Below are positions 10,166-19,800 of a DNA stretch of 64,000 nucleotides, piece after piece. Source of the stretch: Moesziomyces globuligerus (lineage: Eukaryota > Basidiomycota > Ustilaginomycetes > Ustilaginales > Ustilaginaceae); contig JARVLF010000024.1 in the NCBI GenBank assembly GCA_030849465.1, forward strand, positions 186,001-250,000, read 5' to 3'. Both the position numbers and the translations under genes were made by a program. The notes below the pieces were generated by a model that made no database searches, was not told where the DNA came from, and was given only the letters and a program-made list of their open reading frames with translations. Positions within the stretch are counted from its first letter, which is position 1. Every line of letters begins with the position of its first letter.

Positions 10166-10637
10166 TCACTTGCCGATCTCGTGTTCGGCGAGCAGCATGT
10201 TGGGGATGCCGCTGCGGATCTGGTAGATGTGTTGGCAGTTCGGACAGATCATCTGACCCTCAACGACGTGAATCTGTCATCAGCAGCAGGCGAAAGGAGG
10301 CACAAGGTCAGCAAGACGGCGTCTCATCGTGGACGAATCCGGCGGGGGAGCTTACCTCGAGGAGGACGTGGTGGAGGAGCTTGATCAGCGCCTCGTCCTC
10401 GAGCGGTTGCGAGGCGTCGGGACCCTGGTCCGGCAGCGACGTATCGCCGAGGCTTCTTGCCGTCTTGACGAGTGCGGGCCAGTCGAGCTTGGGCAGGAAG
10501 CCCTTGATGAAGATCTCGTTGGGTTCGGCCTCGATGAGTTCGAGCTGGACGTCCTTGAGGATGAGCGGGAAGTTGTTCGAGGTGGTCTGGCACGCCTTGG
10601 CGTGGCATGCGAGCAGGTTGTGTGTGAGCAACCTCAT
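10166..10637 (-). CDS. TRM112: Trm112, zinc-binding activator of methyltransferases
   Basis: Small partner protein that activates several methyltransferases acting on tRNA, rRNA and the release factor eRF1 (Trm9, Trm11, Mtq2, Bud23). Two minus-strand exons, 10637-10356 and 10273-10166, with an 82-base intron (GTAAGC donor, GACAG acceptor), make 129 residues. The N-terminus MRLLTHNLLACHAKAC and the segment NFPLILKDVQLE match the family. The second exon supplies the zinc-ribbon half CPNCQHIYQI and the conserved GIPNMLL end. Without the splice the frame runs into unrelated sequence, so the small second exon is essential to the call. Confidence 0.95.
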
Positions 10638-11457
10638 CGTGGCTTCCGCGGTATAGGGGCGAGTTCTGACCAGAAAGAGGTTGGGATCACGATGGTAAAG
10701 GCGGTGGATGGTGCGGTTCGCACCAAGAGTGGAGGATGTCGGGCGTTCAGAAGGGTCCGGTCCAAAAAATTCCAGGCCACCATCACGTGATGGAGAGATG
10801 CAAGGATCTAACAAGCGTGATGCTGGCTTCGGGCATGAGCACAAGTGGGATGTCCACATGTCGACAAAAGGCCATGCTCGACTCAGAGGCGCAGGCTTCA
10901 CACGCATGTCGAGGCGCTCCTCTTCATCAACAGGCTCATAGCGGTCCACTGCCGCTCGTGGCGACAGAGTACAAGCCACCAGTGTGGCGCGGCTTCGCCT
11001 AGACCTTCGACTGTTTCTTCGCTCAGGATGATGTCACAATGGACCTCAGCCGGTATCAGAGCAGAATTGCTTCCAAGTGGGCGTTGCGTGTATTCGTATC
11101 TGCTTTTCATTAAGACCCAGCCTCGATGCTGCACCGTACCCGCTCATGATGACCAGACCGACTGCGGCCGAAGATTCCGTGAGAGCGCCTAGCAGGTGCC
11201 ATGCAGAGCTTCATTCTGACTCCTGACACTCTGCGCCTTTTCGTGTGCACTTGCCTGGCGTAGATAAGGCAGAAGAGACGACTGCACTTGTCAAAGCCTC
11301 TCACAGCCTTACCCTCCTCCTCTCTGTTCTTCCTTTCCCTCGTCTCTCCTTCCTGCGATTCCATCTCTCCCTCGTGCCCCTCCCCTTTGACGACTCTCAC
11401 TCTCACACCTCGCGTATCCCTTTCCCTTTCCTGAGTTTTTGTGTTGCGCACATCAAC
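10638..11457. promoter_or_regulatory. divergent promoter region, TRM112 and GPI-anchored protein
   Basis: 820 bases between two divergent starts. The last 130 bases on the plus strand (about 11310-11440) are strongly pyrimidine-rich (CTCCTCTCTGTTCTTCC type), which looks like the leader of the downstream gene. No protein gene is supported here. Confidence 0.5.
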
Positions 11458-12210
11458 ATGTGGGCATCGACGCTGCTTCTCGGTCTTGTCGGCACCTTGG
11501 TCGCGGCCAGTGAGACTCTGGCTTTCGACATCACCTTCCCCGGCCCCTCCAACTACTGGGTGGCCTGCGGGTGGAACCAGATGACGTGGAAGAACTACGC
11601 CGCCGATGCGCACACGGTGACCATCATGCTGACCAACTCGAACAAGACGCTGCTCAACGACGACTTTGAGGTCGGCAATGCGGTGCAAGGTTCTCGCAAC
11701 GCTGCCATGGTCTACGTCCCCTGCGTTCCTCCCGCCAGCGGATACTCGCTCATGTTTGTCGACCCGGTCAACTACGACCACAAACGTAAGTCCCTCTTAC
11801 CTCTTTTCACAACAGTCGAACGAATGTAAATTAGTGCTGACATGGATGTTGTAGGGGTAATAGCAAACAAGGTGCTGTACACGACCCCGCAGTTTGTCAT
11901 CAAGCCCAAGGGCTCGGCTCCGGATCCGGCGTCGGGCCAGACTAGCATCCCTAGCAAGGTACAGCCTTTCCTCAACACTCCTGGCATCGTTCTGCCGGCT
12001 TCCAAGACGGGCGACGTGACCAACACGACGGCAAAGCCGGATGAAAAGGAGGACGAGATGCCAAAGCTCGACAGCGCAGCCATCGCGTTTGGTAGCCTCA
12101 AGCCGACGGCCAATGAGAACGCTGCTTGGTCCAGCCTGCCCTTCGAGACGCTGGCTTGGTCGATCTCGGCAGTCGCCACCACTGCTGCCCTCCTCGTCGC
12201 AGCTGCCTGA
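11458..12210 (+). CDS. predicted GPI-anchored extracellular protein
   Basis: Two exons, 11458-11785 and 11855-12210 (or 11864-12210), around 227 residues. The N-terminus is a signal peptide (MWASTLLLGLVGTLVAASET). It is followed by a compact beta-rich domain (ITFPGPSNYWVACGWN, TIMLTNSNKTLL) and a Pro/Ser/Lys-rich stalk, and it ends in a hydrophobic tail preceded by small residues, as expected for GPI attachment. NKT and NTT are possible N-glycosylation sites. The first domain resembles the Ser/Thr-rich secreted GPI-anchor family of basidiomycetes (Kre9/Knh1-like fold), where function is mostly unknown. It would sit at the plasma membrane or wall. Two usable acceptors 9 bases apart make the exon 2 start uncertain. 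Confidence 0.8.
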
Positions 12211-12497
12211 GTCCACTTCGGCTCCTCGTAGGGTTGCTCCACGACCACATCTCCCAAACTGCCACGCTAGGCCTGCATTTGCCTCCTGCCCGCTTTACTG
12301 TGGCGTTTGCTTGGCCGGCGTGGTTGACTGCACACATGACTTCAATTATAACGAAAACATGCCTTCCCTCCGTTGACAAGGATTGATGTCGAAGCGAGCG
12401 CGAGACACAAGGCATCACAGGTCTGGAGTTGATGAGCAGAGTGGCAGTTCTGTAGATGGAGGCGACCGTGTCGGGTGTGTGCGCCCGTCATCCGAGC

Positions 12498-13661
12498 TTA
12501 GGGTGAGGATGGCGAAGGCGTCTGCGTCTGCGCGTCTGCGTAGTAGATGTGGCTCTCTGGCGCAGAGGAGCGTTTGGAGAGGTCAAACGAGTCGACTTTC
12601 GGGAGGCTGGCGCCGAACTTGGCCATCTTGTCGGCCAATTCGTTACCCTCGTTGCCTGCGTGCGCTTTGACGTAGGCGAGCTTTGGCTTTGGAAAGCGAG
12701 TGGTGAGCTCTTCGTCGAGTTGGACGATGAGATCCTTGTTTGATACGTCCTTGCCTGTGACGGTCTTGAATCCTTTTTGCCTCCAGTTGGGAAGCCACTT
12801 GGTCGCTGCGTCCATGCTGTACTGGCTATCGGAGAAGATGACGAGTTCGCGGCCGTCGTTGGGGCAAAGCTGGATGGCGCGGATGAGGGCCATGAGTTCG
12901 GCGCGGTTGTTGGTCTGGGGTTCGCCGGGGAGGCGGCGCGACTCGTTGAGATGATGGAGCGCCGGGTCCTCAAAGTAGACGGCCCAGCCTGCGCGCGCAT
13001 TCCACTTTCCGTTTCCGAAAGACGAGCCGTCGCAGTACACGACGGTCTTGCGCGTCGGTCCGGCGGTTGAAGATGCAGCGGACGGGGGAAAGACGACGTC
13101 GGAGGCAGTGCGGCGCTTCTTGGGCAGCGGAGGCGGAGGATCACGTTTGTGCGAAGCTTGCGCGCGTGAGGGCGTGCATGTAGGGGGCGAGATGGATTTG
13201 CGCTTGCCCAGCGCCGGTTCGGGGTTCGACGACTCGGTTGGGATGACCCAACCATCTGCGCGCACGAACTGCTGAGCGAGATCGTGTGTTGGGAACTTCT
13301 TGAAGATGGCGCCAGCAAAGCCCTTGACTGCGGCCTCGCACTCGGCCCATGTCTTGTAGATGCCTGGGCTCCTGCCTTTCTGCACGGCGTAGAAGCCAGT
13401 CTTGCCGCCCTTGGCCATGTTGTCGGTGTCTAGATGAGAATCAGGATCGAAAGGAGGAAGGGCAAACTGGTGTGCAAATTGAGCAGATCTTGTTCGAGTC
13501 TGTGAGGTTTGCGGGTGGTAGCTGCGGAAGCCCGCTACGTTGATTGATGTTTCGAGTCTATATAGACTGGACACGGTGTGCACAGCTGCGCGCGCAACGA
13601 CGGGACGCGACGAAGACGCGAGCGCAAAGGCGAGCACGGAAGGGAGACGGTCAAGGATCAT
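12498..13661 (-). CDS. RNH1: ribonuclease H1 with a possible mitochondrial leader
   Basis: Cuts the RNA strand of RNA-DNA hybrids. The 387-residue frame from the ATG at 13661 has an 81-residue leader (MILDRLPSVLAFALASSSRP, Arg-rich, no acidic residue for the first 30 positions). A hybrid-binding domain follows (from 82: MAKGGKTGFYAVQKGRSPGI, KTWAECEAAVKGF). After a basic linker comes the catalytic domain with Asp in YCDGSS (about 210), Glu in NNRAEL (about 249), Asp in FSDSQYS (about 275), His in HAGNEG and Asp in NELADKM (about 340). All four acidic residues and the His are present, so it should be active. A second in-frame ATG at 13418 would give a 306-residue nuclear form starting at MAKGG. 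Single exon. Confidence 0.92.
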   Translation of the reverse strand: MILDRLPSVLAFALASSSRPVVARAAVHTVSSLYRLETSINVAGFRSYHPQTSQTRTRSAQFAHQFALPPFDPDSHLDTDNMAKGGKTGFYAVQKGRSPGIYKTWAECEAAVKGFAGAIFKKFPTHDLAQQFVRADGWVIPTESSNPEPALGKRKSISPPTCTPSRAQASHKRDPPPPLPKKRRTASDVVFPPSAASSTAGPTRKTVVYCDGSSFGNGKWNARAGWAVYFEDPALHHLNESRRLPGEPQTNNRAELMALIRAIQLCPNDGRELVIFSDSQYSMDAATKWLPNWRQKGFKTVTGKDVSNKDLIVQLDEELTTRFPKPKLAYVKAHAGNEGNELADKMAKFGASLPKVDSFDLSKRSSAPESHIYYADAQTQTPSPSSP

Positions 13662-13879
13662 GCATGCATGTTGAGGATGCGCTGCCAGGGTGGCGGAGCT
13701 GCGCAGCGACCGAGCGAGGTGACGGCGCAGACAAGAGCAAGGTGCTTTATGAAGTCACACAAAGGGAAGTTGCGAATGCGGCTGAGCATGCGCGGTCTGC
13801 CGGGCTCGAGCGGACGAGGAGCTGGTGGGGCCGTGAGGCAACGCAAGCTGCGCATGAGCTCTCAGGGTCCAACCAAGTG

Positions 13880-13901
13880 AAGTGCGCCTCAAGTGCGCCT
13901 C
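13880..13901. repeat. two tandem copies of AAGTGCGCCTC
   Basis: Perfect 11-base direct repeat in the divergent promoter. Confidence 0.85.
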
Positions 13902-13968
13902 GGGTGTCGGAACTTTTTCTTTGGCAGGAGCCGCATACTGCAAGTGGAGCAGGAATGAGGTGAGGCTA

Positions 13969-14001
13969 TTCCTGTTGCGTTCCTGTTGCGTTCCTGTTGC
14001 G
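13969..14001. repeat. three tandem copies of TTCCTGTTGCG
   Basis: Three perfect head-to-tail 11-base units about 80-110 bases before the NR2C2AP-like start. The period is close to one helical turn, so bound proteins would lie on one face. Confidence 0.85.
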
Positions 14002-14080
14002 CCTCTCCTGCATCCCCACCCACGCCATTTCATCGGAACCGGCCCGAACGCTTTGAAGCTTACGAGGCAGCGACTGCAGC

Positions 14081-14665
14081 ATGAGTGTGGCCCCGACGTG
14101 GACTGCACCTGCTGCGCCTGCAGGTCAGACGCTCGTCAATATCCTCGACGCAGGCGTCAAGGTCAAGTGAGTGCATTCGCACGCCCCTCCTTCCCTTGCT
14201 CGCTGTGCTGACACGCTCGATGTCCCTATCATTCATCACAGAGTGTCATCCGGCGCCTCAAAAGACGGCAAGAATGTGCTCGACGGCTCAGCCGAAACCT
14301 GCTGGACCTCGGACAATCTGCCGCCCAATAGCGACGCCTCGGCAGCGCGCTACTCGCTTTCCTTCAAGCTCACTCGGCCCATCACCCTCAGCCAGCTGCA
14401 CAGCCTTTCGCTCACCTTTGCCGGCGGCTTCAGCCCGATCAGCCTCACCCTCAGCTCCAGCGAATCCGACGCCAAGTCCTGGCTTCCGCTCAGCACTCCC
14501 CTCTTCCCCAACGACACCAACGCCAAGCAGTATTTTGCGCTCACCGACCTCGTCCGCGATCACACCTCCGCCGCCGCATGGCTCCGTTTCGAACTCAATG
14601 GTAGCACGGACGACTACGGACGCCTCACCATCTACCAAGCCGAGATATTTGCCCTCGCCGAGTAA
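14081..14665 (+). CDS. NR2C2AP (TRA16)-like discoidin-fold protein
   Basis: Two exons, 14081-14166 and 14242-14665, with a 75-base intron (GTGAGT donor, ATCACAG acceptor), encode 169 residues. The core fits the nuclear receptor 2C2-associated protein family: VSSGASKDGKNVLDGSAETC, then WTSDN, a beta-rich middle with LTFAGGFSPISL, and a YGRLTIYQAEIF end. This is a small F5/8-type (discoidin) jelly roll. In animals the family is described as a nuclear-receptor partner; fungi have no such receptors, so its role here is unknown. It ends 36 bases from the stop codon of the opposing gene. Confidence 0.8.
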
Positions 14666-14701
14666 GAGATAATATATTAATGTGTACCGTCCACAGCCAA
14701 T
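14666..14701. terminator. short shared 3' region with palindrome TAATATATTA
   Basis: Only 36 bases separate two convergent stop codons. The AT-rich 10-base palindrome at 14670-14679 would read the same on both strands and could serve as a two-way 3'-processing (efficiency) element. This is inference from position and composition. Confidence 0.4.
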
Positions 14702-16473
14702 CTAGAAGAAGCGCCAGAGCGAGTCGGCGGACTTGGCTGCCTTGAAGCGGCCGTACGCACGGCACATGGGACTGAGCATGGCGAGGCCCAGCAGCCACGT
14801 AATCCAGAACGGAGCCGAGGCGCCGAGCCCCTTGGTGCGCTCCCACTCGTTCGGCGGCTTGTCCGGCAGATCGTGCTCGAACCAGAAGCGCGCCGGCACC
14901 GAAAGCAGGTTGTACAGGAACATGTGCGCCCTGCTCAAACAAAACGGAAGCGTCAGTCGACCATCCACATGCTTGCGAGCCAAATCGCGCAACGTACACG
15001 TAGAAGAAGAGCGCCGAGCCGCCGTAGTTCATCAGGCCCGGGATCGCCGTTGCCACCGCAGGCGGGATCGCCGAGAACAGCGCCAGCAGCGCAAAGTTGA
15101 CCGCCATGGTCAGCGCGAAGAACGACGGGCTGGGTGGATACTGTGTTGCCCGCGCATCAATTGTCAGCCAACATATCCTGAGGACTACAAATCTGGGCGA
15201 ACGCAATACGTACCTTGGTGATGTAGAAGAAGCTCTTGACCGACGCCAGGTACTGGTTCCTCTCCGGGTGCGCCAGATGCTCGGGCATCCGCAGGCAGCC
15301 TTCCGAGAGATTACCGACGTGCAGCAGGCGCGTGGCCACAAAGCACGCCGCGAGCAGCGCCGCCACGCCGAGGTTGGCTGCCACCGTAGCACGCGGAGTC
15401 CAGCGCTTGTGCAGCATGATACGCGCGTACAGCACGCCTAGGATGCAGAACGAGAGCCAGCCCAGCGGAGGGAAGCCCGACATCACCCATCGGTTCTGCA
15501 CAGGGTAGAACCAAAAGTCGAACCACGTCCCCAAGCCCGAGACCGACGGCGAAGGCGCTGGACTCGCGGCTGCCGTATGCATCGAAAGCGCCAGCACCTC
15601 AGTGGTGGGTAGCGCATGGCCATGGACCGAAGAGCAGTAGCCGTGGGTAGGCGAGAGCCAGACGTTCCAAAAGATGGTCACGTAGGTCAGCAGCGCGAGC
15701 AGCGCATTGTGCAGCCAAAACGAAAGCGTCTGGGCTCGCGGCGATGCCTCTGCCGTAGCTGCCTCCGCCGAGTCCCGCCGCACTTGGCTTTCTTCGCTGT
15801 TGAGCAGCGATGCGCGGGCGTCCTTGTCATCGCGCACGAACCTATCGATCGCCACGGCGGCCGCCTTCTCCGTCTTCTGCACCAGCAGGCAGAGCAAGCC
15901 GGAGATGAGGTAGTCTACGGCAAGGCCGATGAGGACGATGTTGATGATGAGCACGTGGCGACCGCGCATGAGGATCTGGCCCATGAGTTCGCTGACAGCG
16001 GTGAGAGCGAGGGCGCGTACTGCAAAGTGTTTCGCCAGACGCGTGGTAGACCAACCCAGTCTGGTTCGGGATCTCTGTAGATAGACGGTGCCCATGCCCA
16101 TGAGGAAGAAGAAGCCGGGAGCGCAGATGTGGGTGAGGGAGCGGCTGATGTAGGCTGCGTTGAAGTTCCATTCGCTCACCACCGTGGCGGCGTTTTCGGT
16201 TTGCTTGGGTGTACCGTGTAGCCAAGCGCCCATGAAGAGCGCTGCGTGGTCTAACGACATGAGAGGCAGGATCAATCCACGTAGTAGGTCCGGTGCGACT
16301 GCACGCGACGATGCGACACTAGCCTTCCCTGCCACCAGCCCCTGGACATCGTTGGTGGCGGTACTGCCATAGTTTCGACGCTGCGATGCGACTGGATCGC
16401 TAGGTGAGCCACCAGTCAGACCACCACTAAAGCTCGTGTCCTGCACAGCTGCAGACTGCGGTACGTTCGACAT
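14702..16473 (-). CDS. DUF1624 / heparan-alpha-glucosaminide acetyltransferase-like membrane protein
   Basis: Three exons on the minus strand: 16473-15214, 15140-14998 and 14930-14702, with introns of 73 and 67 bases, encoding 543 residues. The N-terminus is polar. From about residue 60 comes the family signature (APDLLRGLILPLMSLDHAALF), followed by many hydrophobic segments (about nine or ten) and the late LFFYVAHMFLYNL segment, which is rebuilt exactly by splicing exon 2 to exon 3. The family transfers or passes acyl groups across membranes (HGSNAT in lysosomes, DUF1624 in bacteria). The substrate here is unknown. The SLDHAALF motif carries the His thought to be catalytic in HGSNAT-type enzymes. 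A charged loop (about 220-255) is variable. Confidence 0.75.
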
Positions 16474-16856
16474 CTTCCCTCCTCTTTTCTAGTAGATGGA
16501 AGCAGGATGGGATCGTAAGGAACAGAGTCAAGCTGATGGTGCTATCTGCACGAGAATCCACCTTCCAGCATTCACCGGCTACCTCAGCTCATCACAGTCA
16601 GCATCTCGCATTTCGGACTTTACTCGCCTCCGCGGCAACGCCGGATGTATAGCCTTCGTGCCGCCCCTCCACGCGGGCCGATCGCCGCACACTTGTCTCA
16701 CCCGCAACATGCGCGAGAAATTGCCGAACCTCCCGCGCGTACACTCACCACTGCGCTCTTTCACAACTGCACGCCTCAATCGCCTTTGCCTGTTGCAAAC
16801 ACGCTCTGGTCTTGACGGCTCTACATTGCGAAAGCTAGCTGACGATATGCGCTTGC
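16474..16856. other. gap between two minus-strand genes
   Basis: 383 bases holding the 3' flank of the DUF1765 gene and the promoter of the membrane-protein gene. Nothing else was recognised. Confidence 0.4.
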
Positions 16857-19800
16857 TCATTCTCCAGTGGAGGACCACATGGCGGGCCAATTGACGGGCA
16901 GTCTGGGCACCTGAGTCGACTGATCCTCTGGCAGCGAGGCAAAGAACTCGTCGTGCTCCTGCACCGTCTGTTCGTACTCGCGCAGACTCTGCACCGCATA
17001 GATGTGCAGTGTCTCGTCGTACACCTCGCCACTTCCAGGCGTGACCCCGCTGAGGCCCAGGCCAAAGTGGTCCGACGGCAGCTCGGGCACGGGCGGCACC
17101 TCGCCCTCCTCGCCCTCGAGCATGCTCGCCACCAACTCGGACGCCGGCCCGGGCAGCATGGACGCGCGGCGCGAAAACGCCTTGCTGATCCGAGGCGACT
17201 GCGGCGTGCGCCCGGGCGTGGGCGGATGATGCGCATGCGTCGACTGCAGGTCGAACACCGTATCCTTGGCGATCCCCGCATCGTGCGTCGGCGCCAACAC
17301 CGCGCCCGCCGTGCTCGCCGCCGCCTGAGCCGGTGCAGTCTGCTGCATGATGTCGAACTCAAACGTGCCGCTGCCGTTCTTTGAGCTCCTCGCGCCGCCC
17401 CGCACGCTGCCAGCCAGCGTCGAGACGTCCGACATGGCGTCCGAGGACGCCGACTCGAACGACGTGCGCGGCGTCGTCCTGGTGCTCCCGATCGTCTTGC
17501 TGTCATCATCCGACTCGGCAGACACCACCTTGCCCGCCGTCGGTGAAAATACGCCCACGCTGCGCGGCGAGCTGTTCGCCTTGCCTGCCTCCTGCTTGCC
17601 CTCTTGCTTGCCCTCCTGCTTGCCCTCCTGCTTGCCCTCCTGCTTGCCCTCCTGCTTGCCCTCCTGCTTGCCCTCCTGCTTGCCGCCTCGGAACGCCTTG
17701 AGCCAGTTCTTGGTCTTGGAGTGCGACGACTTCTTGGCCTCCTTGCCCATCGGCGCGGCCTTGGGCTCCACAGCCGTCATGCCCATCATCTTCTCCGCCT
17801 TGGGCCTGCCTTCGACGCTGCCCTCCGAACTCGCCCCGCCGTCGGTCGAGGCGCGCTTGATGGTGCTGACAAACGTCGAGGTGCCCGACTTGCGCGACTT
17901 GCTGTCTTCCGACTTGTTGTCGTCCGAGCTCGAGTCCACCTCGGGCGACAGCGAGTCGTGCCTCTTGCGCAGCGCCTCCAGCCTCTGGTTGAACATCCTC
18001 ACCACGCGCACCGCCGTCCGGCCGTGCGGGTCGTCCTTCGGCGACGGGAAGTCGCGGATGCGCGCCAGCCGGAACACCAGCAGATGCAGGTAGTACGCCC
18101 GGATCGTAAACGACCACGACAGGAACAGCTTGTGGAATACGGTCGGCTTGAGCAGGATCTGCTCGCAAAAGTAGATCCGATTCTCCGTCGTCGCCGTGAG
18201 CACGCCAAAGTTGGCATAGCAGAAGGCAATCGTGCGCATGAGAGCCAGCGCATGGTCCGCGTTCTCGAGCAGCATGCCGATCGTAGTGATGACAAAAGAC
18301 ACATCCACCAGGCCCTCGCCGATCAGGTCGTTCGAGTCCATGTGGCTAATCACACCATCGAGCCAGTCGAGCAGGCAGAAGACGCCCTGCACGTCGTAGA
18401 GCGAGGTGCGCTTGATCAACGCCTTGATGTGCAGGCCGAGCATCGGCGCAAAGATCATGTTGGACCCTGCCGGAGCGCGCACAATGTCGACCACGATCGC
18501 CGTGCACCGTCGGTTGGCCGCCTCAAGGATGCGCGGCTTGCCCGCCGTGCTTCCCGAGAGCACGTTGGCAGTCTCGCCGGCCGGGTTGAAGTTCTTCTGC
18601 GACGAGAGCGTCGTGACTGAGAGGATAACACGATGCACCAGCGCCAGACACTTCTGATGCACGCACGTGGCCAGATGCGCGTATCCGGGCCCACCAAAGA
18701 AGTGCTTGGATGCACTTTCCAGCGACTTTGAGCTCACGAACAGGCTCGCAAGCTGGCGATGGTAGCTGCGACAGAAGCTGAAGAAGAGTTCCGAGTCGTC
18801 CGACTGCCAGCGGCGGAGCCAGTTGCCCGACATCTCGACCTCCACCTCGGGCTGGCACACCAGGAACCGGTCGCTCTCTGGCGAGATCGAGTCGGCTCCG
18901 TTGATGCCATTACCGATGGACTCGCTGTCGAGCATCTTCAGGTACTCGCGCGAGTCCTTGTAGCACAGCTGGCGTAGCGTGGCAGGGAAACGGTTGACGA
19001 ACCTATCAAAGTCCTTCGGCCTCTTGGCCTGCCAATCGAACTCGCGAGCCACCCGTTCGAGGGCAAAGCGGTTGACCGGCAGTGCGCGGAGCAGCTTGCT
19101 CGCCACTCCGTTGATGCGGAAGAACGCCACCGCAAGAAGCCGGCCGGAGAAGATGAGCGTGTTCTGGTACACGCCCTTCTTGTTGAGCTCGCCGATGGCG
19201 TACGAGAGGATGTGGCCAAAGACGGACGAGAACCGCGACTCGTCTTCGGGATCGGTGCTGAGGATCGGTGCTGAAAAGTTGCGGCTCTCGATGATGCAAG
19301 CGATGCTCTCTAGGATGGCGCCGCGATCGGCCGACGTCTGCACGTGCTGCAACTCGAGTAAGAGCGAGCGGATCCAGTCGAAGAAGAGCGCCCGTCGCGC
19401 CTTGCCCTTGGTGTATGGGCCTGGGCCCGCAACATCGACGCTAGCTGTCTCCGCTTCGAGCGCAAGGAAAGGGAGCAGGATGGCGCGAAGCAGGTTTCCA
19501 CGATCAGTGGGAGCCCCGGCAGCGCGGTCGCGAAAGCGTCGGAGCGCATTCTCGACCTCGTGCCATGCGCTTGTAGGGAGCATGTGGCCGTCGCTCGATT
19601 CTTCCTCCAGCCCATCCTCACTCGAAACACTGGAAGCTCTGCCGGAGAAGCGATGCTCGTTGCGTGTTGGCGCGCGAGAGTCGGACAAATCCGTGCTTGC
19701 CTCGGAAAAGCGGCTCTGCTGAGCCGGGGAGAGAGCCGCTAGCGCGTCTTGGCTGCGTCTCCAACGCATACCGTCCGGTCCTTCGTCGCTGGCGTTGAGC

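Larger units (their letters stand above)
13662..14080. promoter_or_regulatory. bidirectional promoter of RNH1 and the NR2C2AP-like gene
   Basis: 419 bases between divergent starts (663 if RNH1 begins at 13418). It contains two tandem 11-base units AAGTGCGCCTC (13880-13901) and three tandem 11-base units TTCCTGTTGCG (13969-14001), neither coding. They are candidate regulator sites. Confidence 0.6.

Noticed and set aside
17592..17687. CRISPR-like array
   Set aside because: Units are contiguous 12-mers without spacers and lie in frame in a eukaryotic gene.
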